64,000 nt of DNA from Sulfuriferula multivorans (GTDB lineage Bacteria > Pseudomonadota > Gammaproteobacteria > Burkholderiales > Sulfuriferulaceae). The position numbers and the translations under genes are program-made. The stretch spans positions 58,067-122,066 of the forward strand of contig NZ_BGOW01000013.1 in assembly GCF_003851125.1 (NCBI RefSeq). The letters are read 5' to 3'. This document shows positions 40,479-49,798 of the stretch, one piece after another; the stretch's first letter is position 1, and each line of letters starts with the position of its first letter. The notes under the pieces were generated by a model. That model did no database searches, was not told the origin of the DNA, and worked only from the letters and a program-made list of their open reading frames with translations.

Positions 40479-40865
40479 ATGGACATCAGTCAAATATCGA
40501 GTACTACGCAGGTGACCATCACACCACCGGCAAGCCGGCAAGCGGCATCAGCTCAGACTGGCGCAACATCAGCTATTCCCGCTGTACCAAACAACGCCGC
40601 CTCTGTCGCAATACAGTCGCCAACCAAAGCAGACGCTGTCGATGCAGTCGAATTGAAACGCTCAGTCGACGCGATTAACAAATTTCTTAAACCAGTCGCC
40701 AGCAATATTGAATTCAGTATTGATCAGGATAGCGGTAGAACCCTGGTCAAGGTTGTGGATACAGAGACCAATACCGTCATACGGCAAACGCCTTCCAGGG
40801 AAGTGCTCGCCATTGCCAAGGAACTCGACAAGTTGCAAGGCCTCCTGATCCGGGAAAAGGCCTGA
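40479..40865 (+). CDS. flaG: FlaG family protein
   Basis: A 128-residue protein. The N-terminal half is low-complexity (Ala/Thr/Pro-rich); the C-terminal half from about residue 60 is the FlaG domain (INKFLKPVASNIEFSIDQD, then VKVVDTETNTVIRQTPSREVL). FlaG affects filament length in polar flagellates. Start ATG 40479 is preferred over in-frame ATG 40467 because GGA lies upstream of it; neither site is strong. Confidence 0.88.
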   Translation: MDISQISSTTQVTITPPASRQAASAQTGATSAIPAVPNNAASVAIQSPTKADAVDAVELKRSVDAINKFLKPVASNIEFSIDQDSGRTLVKVVDTETNTVIRQTPSREVLAIAKELDKLQGLLIREKA

Positions 40866-40893
40866 GCTTCAGGCTCACACAAGGAAACACATT

Positions 40894-42909
40894 ATGGGAA
40901 TCTCTACACCAGGCATAGGTTCAGGACTCGACGTTAACGGTATCGTTACCAAATTGATGTCCATCGAACAACAGCCGCTCACTGCGATTAACAACGAAGT
41001 GGCGAGCTATCAGGCCCAGCTTTCCGGATATGCCCAGATCAAGAGCGCGCTATCGCAGTTTCAGAGCGCGGTGCAGGGATTATCCAGTCCTACCCAGTTT
41101 CAGGCTGTAACCGCCACCCTGGCGGATGCCACCATTGCCACGGCCAGCGCCAGTTCCGGTGCCACACCCGGTACCTATGCGCTGGAAGTATCCAGTCTCG
41201 CCCAAGCGCAAAAACTGGTTGCTGCAGGCCAGGCCAGCACCAGCGCAACCATTGGCAGCGGTTCGGTCACCACATTGAGCTTTGATTTCGGCACGATTGC
41301 CGGCGGCACGCTCAGCAATGGCACCTACACCGGCGCCAGCTTCACCAGCAATGGCGCGGGCACCAAGACCGTCACCATTGATGCCAGCAATAATTCGCTG
41401 TCCGGAATCCGTGATGCCATCAACAGCGCCAATATCGGCGTATCGGCCACCATCGTGAACGATGGCAGCACCGCGCCCAATCGTCTGGTGCTGACCGACA
41501 ATACCACCGGGATCAGCAACAGCATGAAAATTTCGGTATCCGGCGATGCGACACTTTCCAGCCTGCTCAGCCAGGATCCGGCCAATAACACCGGACAGGC
41601 GCTGGCTGAAACCGTCACCGCCCAGAATGCCAATTTCAAGCTGGATGGCGTTGCTGTCACTAAAACCACCAATACCGTCACGGATGCGATCCAGGACGTT
41701 ACTCTCAACCTGACCAAGACCAATGTGGGCACGCCCACCAACATTACGGTGGCGCAAGACACCGCCTCGGTCACCAAAGCAGTGAACGCTTTTGTCACGG
41801 CTTACAACAGCATCACGCAGACCCTGGCATCTGCAACCGCTTACAACCCCACCACCAAACAGGGTGCGCTATTCAATGGTGATGCCTCGGTATCTCTGAT
41901 GCAAAATCAGATCCGCAATGTATTGTCCACTCCGGTTGCGGGCGGGGGCAGCGCGTACACGCTATTGTCACAGATCGGCGTGACCTTCCAAAAAGACGGC
42001 ACGCTTGCTGTTGACAGTACCAAGCTGCAAAGTGCGCTCACCAGCAATTTCAGTGATATCGCCGGGTTGTTCGCGGCCGTAGGTAAAACCTCGGACAGCC
42101 TGGTTGGCTATTCAAGCGCTAGTGCGCTGACAGCACCGGGCGCATACAGCGTAAATGTCACACAACTCGCCACGCAAGGTAACGCCACGGCTTCAGCTGC
42201 CGCCGGACTCACTATCACGGCCGGCACAAATGACACCTTGCAGGTATTGGTCGACGGCGTCACCGCCAACGTGACGATAGCTCCGGGCAGCTATGCCAGT
42301 GCCGCGGCATTGGCAACGCAAATACAGTCGCAAATCAATGGCACAAACGCGTTCTCGTCCTTAGGCTCAACGGTGACTGTGACGCAATCGGCCGGTGTGT
42401 TGAAGATCACCTCCAATCGCTATGGCTCGGCGTCCGTCGCCAATATTACTGGCGGAAACGGTCAAGCCAACCTCAACTTTGGCGGCACTGCCGTGGTCAG
42501 CAATGGCGTGGATACCGCAGGCACTATCAACGGCGTGGCAGCCATCGGTTCCGGGCAATATCTCACCGGCGCCACCGGCGACGCTTCGCAAGGCCTGCAA
42601 ATCAAGATCAACGGGGGCGCAACTGGCGCGCGCGGCACGGTCAATTACTCGCGCGGTTATGCCTATCAGTTTAATTCGCTCGCGACCTCAATGCTTGCCT
42701 CGAATGGCTCCATTTCGTCGAGCACTGATGGCATCAATGCATCGATCAAACGCCTGAATGTCGACCAACAGGCGTGGGCTGCGCGATTAACAGTTATTGA
42801 AGCGCGCTATCGCGCGCAATTCACAGCACTGGACACCATGATCAGCAGCATGAATACCACCAGTACCTTTTTAACGCAGCAACTCGCAAATTTACCTAAG
42901 ATCGCATAA
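40894..42909 (+). CDS. fliD: flagellar filament cap protein
   Basis: A 671-residue cap protein (FliD, HAP2). The N-terminal domain begins GIGSGLDVNGIVTKLMSIEQQPL; the C-terminal coiled region ends LTVIEARYRAQFTALDTM and LTQQLANLPKIA. The middle is long and Thr/Ala/Gly-rich with flagellin hook-IN-type motifs. It folds exported flagellin at the filament tip. AAGGA lies 10 nt before the start. Confidence 0.96.
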   Translation: MGISTPGIGSGLDVNGIVTKLMSIEQQPLTAINNEVASYQAQLSGYAQIKSALSQFQSAVQGLSSPTQFQAVTATLADATIATASASSGATPGTYALEVSSLAQAQKLVAAGQASTSATIGSGSVTTLSFDFGTIAGGTLSNGTYTGASFTSNGAGTKTVTIDASNNSLSGIRDAINSANIGVSATIVNDGSTAPNRLVLTDNTTGISNSMKISVSGDATLSSLLSQDPANNTGQALAETVTAQNANFKLDGVAVTKTTNTVTDAIQDVTLNLTKTNVGTPTNITVAQDTASVTKAVNAFVTAYNSITQTLASATAYNPTTKQGALFNGDASVSLMQNQIRNVLSTPVAGGGSAYTLLSQIGVTFQKDGTLAVDSTKLQSALTSNFSDIAGLFAAVGKTSDSLVGYSSASALTAPGAYSVNVTQLATQGNATASAAAGLTITAGTNDTLQVLVDGVTANVTIAPGSYASAAALATQIQSQINGTNAFSSLGSTVTVTQSAGVLKITSNRYGSASVANITGGNGQANLNFGGTAVVSNGVDTAGTINGVAAIGSGQYLTGATGDASQGLQIKINGGATGARGTVNYSRGYAYQFNSLATSMLASNGSISSSTDGINASIKRLNVDQQAWAARLTVIEARYRAQFTALDTMISSMNTTSTFLTQQLANLPKIA

Positions 42910-42921
42910 GGGAGAACTGAC

Positions 42922-43389
42922 ATGTTTGGAACAGCACGCAACGGTGCAAACACTTATGCAAAAGTCGGCATTGAAACCGGCGTGGTAGCGGCCAACCCGC
43001 ACAAGCTCATTGTCATGCTGTTTGACGGCGCTAAAACCGCCGTGGCCAGCGCCATGCAACTAATGAAGAATGGCGAAATCGAAGCAAAGGGAAAGGCCAT
43101 TTCCCAGGCAATCTCGATTATCGACAGCGGCTTGCGCGCAAGCCTGGACAAATCTGCCGGCGGTGAAATCGCGACCAGCCTGGATGCGCTGTATGAGTAC
43201 ATGAGCAACCGCCTGCTGCTGGCTAACCTCAATAACGACCCTGCGATCCTTGATGAAGTGGATGGCCTGCTCGGGCAGTTACGCGAAGCCTGGGAGGCCA
43301 TCGGAACCACAACCGCTACTGAAGCCGCGCCAGTCGCAACGGTCCAGGACAATTTCATGCCGCGTGTTAATTCTTTTGTGAGAGCGTAA
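42922..43389 (+). CDS. fliS: flagellin export chaperone
   Basis: A 155-residue FliS with the typical helices: YAKVGIETGVVAANPHKLIV, MLFDGAKTAV and LLANLNNDPAILDEVDGLL. It binds the C-terminal end of flagellin in the cytosol and prevents premature assembly. It lies 12 nt after fliD and 6 nt before fliT. Confidence 0.95.
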   Translation: MFGTARNGANTYAKVGIETGVVAANPHKLIVMLFDGAKTAVASAMQLMKNGEIEAKGKAISQAISIIDSGLRASLDKSAGGEIATSLDALYEYMSNRLLLANLNNDPAILDEVDGLLGQLREAWEAIGTTTATEAAPVATVQDNFMPRVNSFVRA

Positions 43390-43395
43390 CTCTTA

Positions 43396-43734
43396 ATGAT
43401 GAATAGTGAAGAAATCATTTCTGTGTATGAATCGGTGGCGAACATCACGGAACAAATGCTGACTGCCGCGCGCAGCAGCGATTGGGAACGCCTGGCAGCG
43501 CTGGAATCGAACTGCGCCAGCCATGTGCGCACGCTTGAAAAAAGCGAACCGCGTTCTGCACTGAGCGGGGAAATGCGTGAACGCAAATTTAATATCATTC
43601 AAAAAATTCTCGCGGATGATCGCGAGATACGCAACATCACCGAGCCGTGGATGGCGCAATTGTCGTCGCTGATGAACAACACCAGCACCGAACGCAAGCT
43701 TTCCATGACTTACGGCAGGAATCAGGCGGGCTGA
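43396..43734 (+). CDS. fliT: FliT-like flagellar chaperone
   Basis: A 112-residue all-helical protein in the fliT position after fliS. Recognition is by length, helical pattern and context (MMNSEEIISVYESVANI, then CASHVRTLEKSE, and IIQKILADDREIRN). FliT is the chaperone of FliD and in enterobacteria also an FlhDC regulator; that second role is not assumed here. Confidence 0.85.
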   Translation: MMNSEEIISVYESVANITEQMLTAARSSDWERLAALESNCASHVRTLEKSEPRSALSGEMRERKFNIIQKILADDREIRNITEPWMAQLSSLMNNTSTERKLSMTYGRNQAG

Positions 43735-43736
43735 GC

Positions 43737-44720
43737 ATGATCCCCGTGCGGCCGGAAATGGCAGGCGCGCGAGCGATCGTACCGATCGAAGCGCTGATGC
43801 CGGTGTTGCCGCTCGCGGATACGCGCGAGGAAGCATCCCACCGCTTCGCACAAAGTACATTAGGCCAGATCTTTCAGGGCAAGGTTCTATCGCGCCTGGA
43901 CGACGGCAGCTTTCTGGTACGCATTGCCGATACCATGGCACGCATGGTCTTGCCAGCCGGCACTCACACGGGCGATTTACTGCATCTCACTCTGATGAGC
44001 CGGGAGCCGCAGCTCACCTTCCTGCTGGGGCCGCAGCCAGGCGCTGCACCGACTTCACTCAGCGCCACCGGCCGGCTCATCGACAATCTGCTGCAGACCG
44101 CGCAGCAGAATGGCGCGCCCAACACGGTACTCGGCAAAACGGCATTGATCCCGACTCCAGCCATGAACACTGAACAGATCGCTGTTGCGTTACACGACAC
44201 AATCAGTACCAGCGGTCTGTTCTACGAGGCGCATGTCCGCGAGTGGGCCAACGGTAATCGTGCCTTATCCGACCTGATGCGCGAACCGCAAGCGCAGGCT
44301 GCACCTACCCAGCCGGCAGACCCTGCTGCTGCCCAGCCAAGGTCCGACACAAACAATACCGTAGTGTCGCAACTGATTCATCAGCAATTGAATACGCTGG
44401 AACAGCAGCGTGTGCTATGGCGCGGTGAAGCGTGGCCCGGCCAAACCATGGAATGGGAAGTAGGCGAAGACACGCCAGAAGGCAGCAACCGGGAGATGCA
44501 GCCGTCCTGGCGTAGCGAGGTGCGTTTCGAGCTGCCGACTCTGGGCACTGTATCGGCGACTATCCGACTCACCGGAGAACACGTGCAGGTTCAGATCCAC
44601 GCCGACTCGGAAGCCGCGGCGGCCTCGCTCCGTGCACATGGCACACTACTTTCCAATGCCATGAATGCTGCCGGTATTCCACTCGATTCCCTGATTGTGA
44701 AACAGGATGAGCGCGCCTAA
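43737..44720 (+). CDS. FliK-like hook-length control protein (accessory)
   Basis: A 327-residue protein starting 2 nt after the fliT stop. The C-terminal part (about 225-320) is a Flg_hook/FliK C-terminal domain (VRFELPTLGTVSATIRL, then VQIHADSEAAAASLRAH). The N-terminal region has a small beta-rich domain (GQIFQGKVLSRLDDGSFLV). It is distinct from the main fliK at 51680 and overlaps the following FhlB-like gene by 14 nt, suggesting the two proteins interact. Confidence 0.8.
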   Translation: MIPVRPEMAGARAIVPIEALMPVLPLADTREEASHRFAQSTLGQIFQGKVLSRLDDGSFLVRIADTMARMVLPAGTHTGDLLHLTLMSREPQLTFLLGPQPGAAPTSLSATGRLIDNLLQTAQQNGAPNTVLGKTALIPTPAMNTEQIAVALHDTISTSGLFYEAHVREWANGNRALSDLMREPQAQAAPTQPADPAAAQPRSDTNNTVVSQLIHQQLNTLEQQRVLWRGEAWPGQTMEWEVGEDTPEGSNREMQPSWRSEVRFELPTLGTVSATIRLTGEHVQVQIHADSEAAAASLRAHGTLLSNAMNAAGIPLDSLIVKQDERA

Positions 44721-44997
44721 TACACCATTGCAGAGTGCTGTCGCCCTCGCCTATCAGACCGGTTCTGCGGCGCCCAGGGTCGTCGCCAAAGGCAATGGAC
44801 TGATCGCCCAGGAAATCATCGCACGCGCTAAAGAGCACGGTGTTTTTGTGCATGAATCCAAAGAACTGGTCGCCTTGCTGATGCAGGTTGAACTCGACCA
44901 GCACATTCCGCCAGCCTTGTATCGGGCCGTTGCCGAGTTACTTGCCTGGTTATACCGGATTGAGACGGAACGCAAAAATAGCGATACATCGTACTAA
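44707..44997 (+). CDS. FhlB-like protein (stand-alone FlhB C-terminal domain)
   Basis: A 96-residue protein matching the cytosolic tail of FlhB: SAVALAYQ, APRVVAKGNGLIAQEIIARA, and VELDQHIPPALYRAVAELL. The membrane domain is absent and the autocleavage motif NPTH is replaced (NTPLQSAV), so it cannot self-cleave. Such proteins can stand in for FlhB-C. Its gene overlaps the accessory FliK-like gene, which fits a substrate-switch partnership (inference). Confidence 0.85.
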   Translation: MSAPNTPLQSAVALAYQTGSAAPRVVAKGNGLIAQEIIARAKEHGVFVHESKELVALLMQVELDQHIPPALYRAVAELLAWLYRIETERKNSDTSY

Positions 44998-45057
44998 TTG
45001 GCATACTGCAAGCTATCCGCTTACGCTTATTTATTATTTTTCAGGCCGATCACCATA

Positions 45058-45819
45058 ATGCCTATCGACAACCCAGACTTCGGCACTGAGAATCAGAGCC
45101 CTTATCTTGTCCATTCCCATCGTGAAATCGTGTCCTTGTTACGCGCCATAGGCGGCCAGCATCAACTCATCACCATGCTGGTCAATGGTGGCGCGGATGC
45201 GGTCGTTACCTCGATACTGGAAGTGGACGATGCGAGCAATACGGTGGTTATTGACTGTGCGCCGAGTGCATTATTGAATCAGCGGATTATCCAATCGGAC
45301 GACCTCGCCTTCGAGGCCTCGCTCGACAAGGTACGCATCCTGTTTTCCGTTGCGAAGGCAGACACTGCGATCCATGAGAATCGCCCTGCCCTGCGCATTC
45401 CCATTCCGGCTAATCTCATTCGGCTGCAGCGGCGCGAGTACTATCGCGTCAATACCCCAGTCATCAATCCTATCCTGTGCAGGATTCCGCTTCCCGCTGA
45501 TGCCGGTGGGGGCATCTACACGACACCGCTGGTGGATATCAGTTGTGGCGGGATTGCGATACTGGATGACAAGAAAGTACTGGATACCACGATCGGGCGC
45601 GAATATGAAAACTGCCATATCGACCTGCCTGGCCTCGGTATCGTTACGGTCACGCTGCAAATCAGGAATTCACAGGAATTGACGCTATTCAACGGCAAAA
45701 CCAATCGCCGCCTGGGGTGCCAGTTCGTCGATTTGTCCAAGGCCATGCTGGCGGCAGTACAACGCTACATCATGCACCTGGAGCGGGAACGCAACGCGAA
45801 AATTACCGGATTGGGGTGA
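45058..45819 (+). CDS. ycgR: YcgR-like PilZ c-di-GMP-binding flagellar brake
   Basis: A 253-residue protein. The N-terminal YcgR domain (about 10-115) is followed by PilZ (about 120-240) with the c-di-GMP ligands in QRREYYR and in DISCGGIAI. In enteric bacteria YcgR slows the motor on c-di-GMP binding. Start ATG 45058 was preferred; the open frame upstream to 44998 has no good start. Two diguanylate cyclases lie in the window. Confidence 0.9.
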   Translation: MPIDNPDFGTENQSPYLVHSHREIVSLLRAIGGQHQLITMLVNGGADAVVTSILEVDDASNTVVIDCAPSALLNQRIIQSDDLAFEASLDKVRILFSVAKADTAIHENRPALRIPIPANLIRLQRREYYRVNTPVINPILCRIPLPADAGGGIYTTPLVDISCGGIAILDDKKVLDTTIGREYENCHIDLPGLGIVTVTLQIRNSQELTLFNGKTNRRLGCQFVDLSKAMLAAVQRYIMHLERERNAKITGLG

Positions 45820-45826
45820 GATTTAA

Positions 45827-45889
45827 AGCAAGGTAAAATGCAAAATTCAAGTCGCTTCCTTGGGCTTGATTTTTGCCTTTTTCCTTGCT
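45827..45889. terminator. bidirectional terminator between ycgR and fliE
   Basis: Two 25-nt arms (45827-45851 and 45865-45889) pair at 22 of 25 positions around a 13-nt loop. A-rich and T-rich tracts in the arms give T-runs on both strands. It begins 7 nt after the ycgR stop and ends 7 nt before the fliE stop, serving both convergent genes. Confidence 0.8.
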
Positions 45890-45896
45890 GTGCAGA

Positions 45897-46238
45897 TCAA
45901 ATCTGCATGTTCATTATCTCATGGTATGCAGAGATCAGTTTATTGCGCACCTGGATCGTTGCCTGAAACGAAATATTGGCTTTCTGCATGGAAATCATCA
46001 CGTCCGACAGGTTCACCTTGTCGTCGCCGGCGGCGAAACGCTGGCCCAGTTGTTCTGATTGCTGCTGCACATTGTTGACCTGATCGAGCGACGATTTCAG
46101 GGCATCGGCAAAATCCACCTTGCCCACACCCTTGCCGACTGCGAGGGTAGTGTCCACTCCCTCAGGACGCGTGGCGGCGGCTTTCAGCTGTACCATCATC
46201 GCCTCTATCCTGCTGGTATCGATCATCCCGGTTTTCAT
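45897..46238 (-). CDS. fliE: flagellar hook-basal body protein FliE
   Basis: A 113-residue FliE (MS-ring/rod junction). The C-terminal motif VNLSDVMISMQKANISFQA, then IQVRNKLISAYHEIMNMQI, is diagnostic. Start ATG 46238 has GGAG 7 nt upstream; an open frame to 46271 is not needed. It is transcribed away from fliF, so the 261-nt gap 46239-46499 must hold divergent promoters. No clear sigma-54 site could be picked there by eye. Confidence 0.95.
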   Translation of the reverse strand: MKTGMIDTSRIEAMMVQLKAAATRPEGVDTTLAVGKGVGKVDFADALKSSLDQVNNVQQQSEQLGQRFAAGDDKVNLSDVMISMQKANISFQATIQVRNKLISAYHEIMNMQI

Positions 46239-46499
46239 CGCGCACTCCATCAAGTCTTGGCTTCTGCCCATTCTCAGGCAGAGGTTTATGGTTCTCTACA
46301 CCGCCACGTTATCACTTGACCGCCGCGGCCTCAGCGGAATAAGCGCTGGAAATAGTCCTCTATTCAATCAATTGAAATGTTGCGCCATGCTGATAATCGA
46401 TGCTGAGGCAAGCACCCCGAATTGGTGAGGAAGCAACATGAATCAAAACATCCAGAGCACCCAGATTTTCCATCACGCCAACGATTGCGGAGATGCATC

Positions 46500-48164
46500 A
46501 TGTCAGTAGCAGGCGAAGTCGCACTCGCGCCAAAACTCATGGGACTGACGCAGGGTCCAGGCGGACGCAAGTTTTTGCAGATGCTTGCCATTGCTGCGGT
46601 CGTCGCCATCATGGCCGGTGTGTGGATGTGGGGCCAGCAGCCGGATTACCGCGTGCTGTTCTCCAATTTCAGCGACCGCGATGGCGGCGCCATCGTGGCT
46701 TCCCTGCAGCAGATGAATGTGCCCTACAAATTTGCCGAAGGCGGCGGAGCTATTCTGGTACCGGCCAATCAGGTCTACGAGGCGCGTCTAAAACTGGCTT
46801 CGCAAGGCTTGCCGAAAGGCGGTAATGTCGGTTTCGAGTTGATGGAAAACCAGAAGCTCGGCGTGTCTCAATTTCTGGAACAGGTCAACTTCCAGCGCGC
46901 GCTGGAAGGAGAACTCGCGCGTTCGATCGAATCTATCTCGGCGGTACTGTCAGCACGCGTGCTGCTCGCTCTGCCGAAATCATCGGTATTCGTGCGCGAA
47001 CAACAGAAACCCACCGCATCGGTGTTGCTCAATCTGCAACCCGGCCGGGTGCTGGATCAACAGCAAGTCAGCGCGATTGTGCACCTGGTTGCCAGCAGCG
47101 TGCCGGAACTGCCGACAAAGAATGTGACCATTGTTGACCAGAACGGCAATCTGCTCTCCGATACCAGTGCGAGCGTCGGCGCAAACGGCCTCGACCCCAG
47201 CCAGCTCAAATATATCCATGACCTCCAGCGCAGCATCGTCAAACGCGTTGAATCAATCATTACACCGATTGTGGGTGCCAGCAATGTGCACGCCGAAGCC
47301 ACTGCCGATGTGGATTTTTCCCATAGCGAGCAGGCTGCTGAAACCTACAAACCCAACCAGACTCCCGACGCGGCGTCGATACGCAGCCAGCAGACCAGTG
47401 AAACGCTGAATGGTGGCAGCGCCAATGCAACGGGCGTTCCGGGCGCGCTGTCCAATCAACCCCCTGCTCCGGCAACCGCGCCACTTACTGCGCCTGCTGC
47501 CAACACTACAGCACCAGGCGCTGCCCCCACTACACCAGCCACCAACACACAAAAAGAGTCTACGGTTAATTACGAACTCGATAAAACCGTGCGTTACGTA
47601 CAACAGCCTATGGGAGGCCTGAAGCGCCTTTCGGTTGCGGTCGTCGTCAACTACCGGGACACTGTCGACAAATCGGGCAAAGTCATCAGCCGGCCACTCT
47701 CGGCTGCTGAAAAAACCCAGATTACCGATCTGGTTAAAGAGGCGATGGGCTACAACCAGCAACGCGGCGATACGCTGAATGTGGTCAACAGTCCATTTGC
47801 CGGTGCTGAAAAGGAAGTCATTCCCGATGTGCCTTTGTGGAAGCAGCCTGAAAATATTCAGCTCGCCAAGGATACCGGTAAATACCTGATCGCCATCGCA
47901 GTACTGCTTTACCTGTTTTTCGGTGTGCTCAAGCCGATGCTGCGCAAGTTATCCGCAGATGCGGATGCTCGTGCAGCGCTGCGGGCTCCGGGGGATGATG
48001 TGGTGCACCTATCTCATATGTCTGCCAGCGGCGAACTCACCGAGATGACTTCGCATGGTGCTCTCGCTTACCAGCAGAACCTGGAAATAGCCAAGAGCCT
48101 GGCTAAACAGGATCCGAAAATCGTAGCAAACGTGGTCAAGGCCTGGGTGAACGGCAATGAGTAA
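46500..48164 (+). CDS. fliF: flagellar MS-ring protein
   Basis: A 554-residue MS-ring protein with membrane helices at about 33-53 and 460-480. The ring-building motifs (YRVLFSNFSDRDGGAIVASL and GGAILVPANQVYEARLKLASQG) are present. The region at about 305-360 is a Pro/Ala/Thr-rich linker. The start ATG 46500 has GGAG 8 nt upstream; an open frame 78 nt further upstream is not supported. The end overlaps fliG by 8 nt. Confidence 0.96.
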   Translation: MSVAGEVALAPKLMGLTQGPGGRKFLQMLAIAAVVAIMAGVWMWGQQPDYRVLFSNFSDRDGGAIVASLQQMNVPYKFAEGGGAILVPANQVYEARLKLASQGLPKGGNVGFELMENQKLGVSQFLEQVNFQRALEGELARSIESISAVLSARVLLALPKSSVFVREQQKPTASVLLNLQPGRVLDQQQVSAIVHLVASSVPELPTKNVTIVDQNGNLLSDTSASVGANGLDPSQLKYIHDLQRSIVKRVESIITPIVGASNVHAEATADVDFSHSEQAAETYKPNQTPDAASIRSQQTSETLNGGSANATGVPGALSNQPPAPATAPLTAPAANTTAPGAAPTTPATNTQKESTVNYELDKTVRYVQQPMGGLKRLSVAVVVNYRDTVDKSGKVISRPLSAAEKTQITDLVKEAMGYNQQRGDTLNVVNSPFAGAEKEVIPDVPLWKQPENIQLAKDTGKYLIAIAVLLYLFFGVLKPMLRKLSADADARAALRAPGDDVVHLSHMSASGELTEMTSHGALAYQQNLEIAKSLAKQDPKIVANVVKAWVNGNE

Positions 48165-49155
48165 TGATGTCGGCATAGAAAATGGGGCGATCCTGATGCT
48201 GGCACTGGGTCAGGACGAGGCGGCGGAAGTGATGAAATACCTCGGCCCGCGCGAAGTGCAGAAACTGGGACAGGCCATGTCCATGATGAAAACCATCGGC
48301 CACGAACGGGTCGCCTCAGTCCTCGGTGATTTCTGCCAGGAAGCGGAGCGCAGTTCATCGCTGGGCATCGACTCGGACGACTACATCCGCAGCGTACTAA
48401 CCAAAGCCCTGGGCGATGATAAAGCCGCCTCACTGCTCAACCGCATCCTCGGCGCCAGGGATGCCAGCGGCATCGAGAGCCTGAAATGGATGGACGCTCA
48501 ATCAGTCGCGGAACTCATCCACAACGAGCATCCGCAGATCATTGCCACGATCCTGGTTCATCTGGAACGGGATCAGTCCTCTGAAATACTCAGGAATTTC
48601 ACCGAACGCTTGCGCAACGACGTGATGCTGCGTATTGCGACGCTGGATGGCGTACAACCGGCAGCGTTGCGCGAGCTCAACGACGTGCTCACCAAACTGC
48701 TCTCCGGCAACGAAAACCTCAAGAAGAAACCGATGGGAGGCATCCGCGTCGCTGCGGAAATCCTCAACTTCATGAACGGTGAAACCGAAATCTCCGTCAT
48801 GGAAAGCCTGAAAAACTACGACGATGACATGGCGCAAAAGATCATGGACGAGATGTTTGTGTTCGACAACATCATGGATATCGACGATCGCGGCATCCAG
48901 TTGCTGTTGCGCGAAGTCCAGTCGGACGCGCTGATTGTCGCGCTCAAAGGCGCGATCCCGGAACTGCGCGAAAAAATATTCAAGAACATGTCGCAACGTG
49001 CCGCCGAAATGATGCGTGAAGACCTTGAAGCCAAGGGCCCGGTGCGTTTGTCGGAAGTCGAGGCTCAGCAAAAAGAAATCCTGCTGATCGTGCGGCGCCT
49101 CGCCGACGAAGGCCAGCTGATGCTTGGCGCAAAAGGCGAGGACGCGTATGTCTAA
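48157..49155 (+). CDS. fliG: flagellar motor switch protein FliG
   Basis: A 332-residue switch protein. The C-terminal torque helix region (EVQSDALIVALKGA, REKIFKNMSQRAAEMMREDL) is conserved, with charged residues for stator contact. The middle EHPQIIATILVHLERDQ matches the EHPQ motif that binds FliM. It overlaps fliF and fliH by 8 nt each. Confidence 0.97.
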   Translation: MSNDVGIENGAILMLALGQDEAAEVMKYLGPREVQKLGQAMSMMKTIGHERVASVLGDFCQEAERSSSLGIDSDDYIRSVLTKALGDDKAASLLNRILGARDASGIESLKWMDAQSVAELIHNEHPQIIATILVHLERDQSSEILRNFTERLRNDVMLRIATLDGVQPAALRELNDVLTKLLSGNENLKKKPMGGIRVAAEILNFMNGETEISVMESLKNYDDDMAQKIMDEMFVFDNIMDIDDRGIQLLLREVQSDALIVALKGAIPELREKIFKNMSQRAAEMMREDLEAKGPVRLSEVEAQQKEILLIVRRLADEGQLMLGAKGEDAYV

Positions 49156-49798
49156 TGTGGTCCCCAAGGAGCAGCAATCGGCTTATCAGCGCTGGGAAAT
49201 GGCGTCTTTCGACGAAGATCGGAGGACACCGGGAGCAGCCAATTCACCCGCCATTTCCCTGCCCACCGTCGATGAGATCGTCAAAATTCGCGAACACGCC
49301 CGGCTCGAAGCTTATGCAGCAGGTCTGGAAGAAGGGCGCGCTGCCGGCTTAGCAGCTGGTCGCAGCGAGGCCTCCGAAGAACAAGCGCGCCTGCACAGCA
49401 TCGCCGCAAGTTTTGCTGCCGAAGTGGCGCAGGCAGACGAGTTGATCGCCAATGAGGTATTGGATCTGGCGCTGGATCTCGCCAAGGCCATGCTCAAGAC
49501 GGCACTGGACGTGCGCCCGGAACTCATCAACACCATTGTCAGCGAAGCCATTCATTATCTCCCAACCTTGCACCCGCCAGCTCGGCTCTACCTCAATCCA
49601 AACGACCTGCTGCTGGTCAGAAATCATATGGGGGGCGAACTCGACAAGACCGGCTGGTATTTGGCCGAAGATTCCCAACTGGAACCGGGCGGTTGCCGCG
49701 TGGAAACTGCCAACAACCAGATCGACGCCTCGCTGTCGACGCGTTGGCAACGCATTGCAGCTGCCTTGGGCAAGGAATCAGACTGGCTTGCCTCATGA
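49148..49798 (+). CDS. fliH: flagellar assembly protein FliH
   Basis: A 216-residue FliH, the regulator of the FliI ATPase. It has a middle Ala/Gly/Glu-rich helix ([20 protein letters not shown], the GxxxG-type repeat typical of FliH) and a C-terminal FliI-binding domain. Start ATG 49148 overlaps the fliG end by 8 nt, and the stop overlaps the fliI start as ATGA. Confidence 0.93.
   Translation: MSNVVPKEQQSAYQRWEMASFDEDRRTPGAANSPAISLPTVDEIVKIREHARLEAYAAGLEEGRAAGLAAGRSEASEEQARLHSIAASFAAEVAQADELIANEVLDLALDLAKAMLKTALDVRPELINTIVSEAIHYLPTLHPPARLYLNPNDLLLVRNHMGGELDKTGWYLAEDSQLEPGGCRVETANNQIDASLSTRWQRIAAALGKESDWLAS

Noticed and set aside
46422..46499. Upstream extension of fliF (GTG 46422)
   Set aside because: The added residues are charged and unlike FliF; ATG 46500 has a good ribosome binding site.
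46239..46499. Sigma-54 promoter between fliE and fliF
   Set aside because: Looked for TGGC-N8-TTGC-type elements on both strands; no convincing match.
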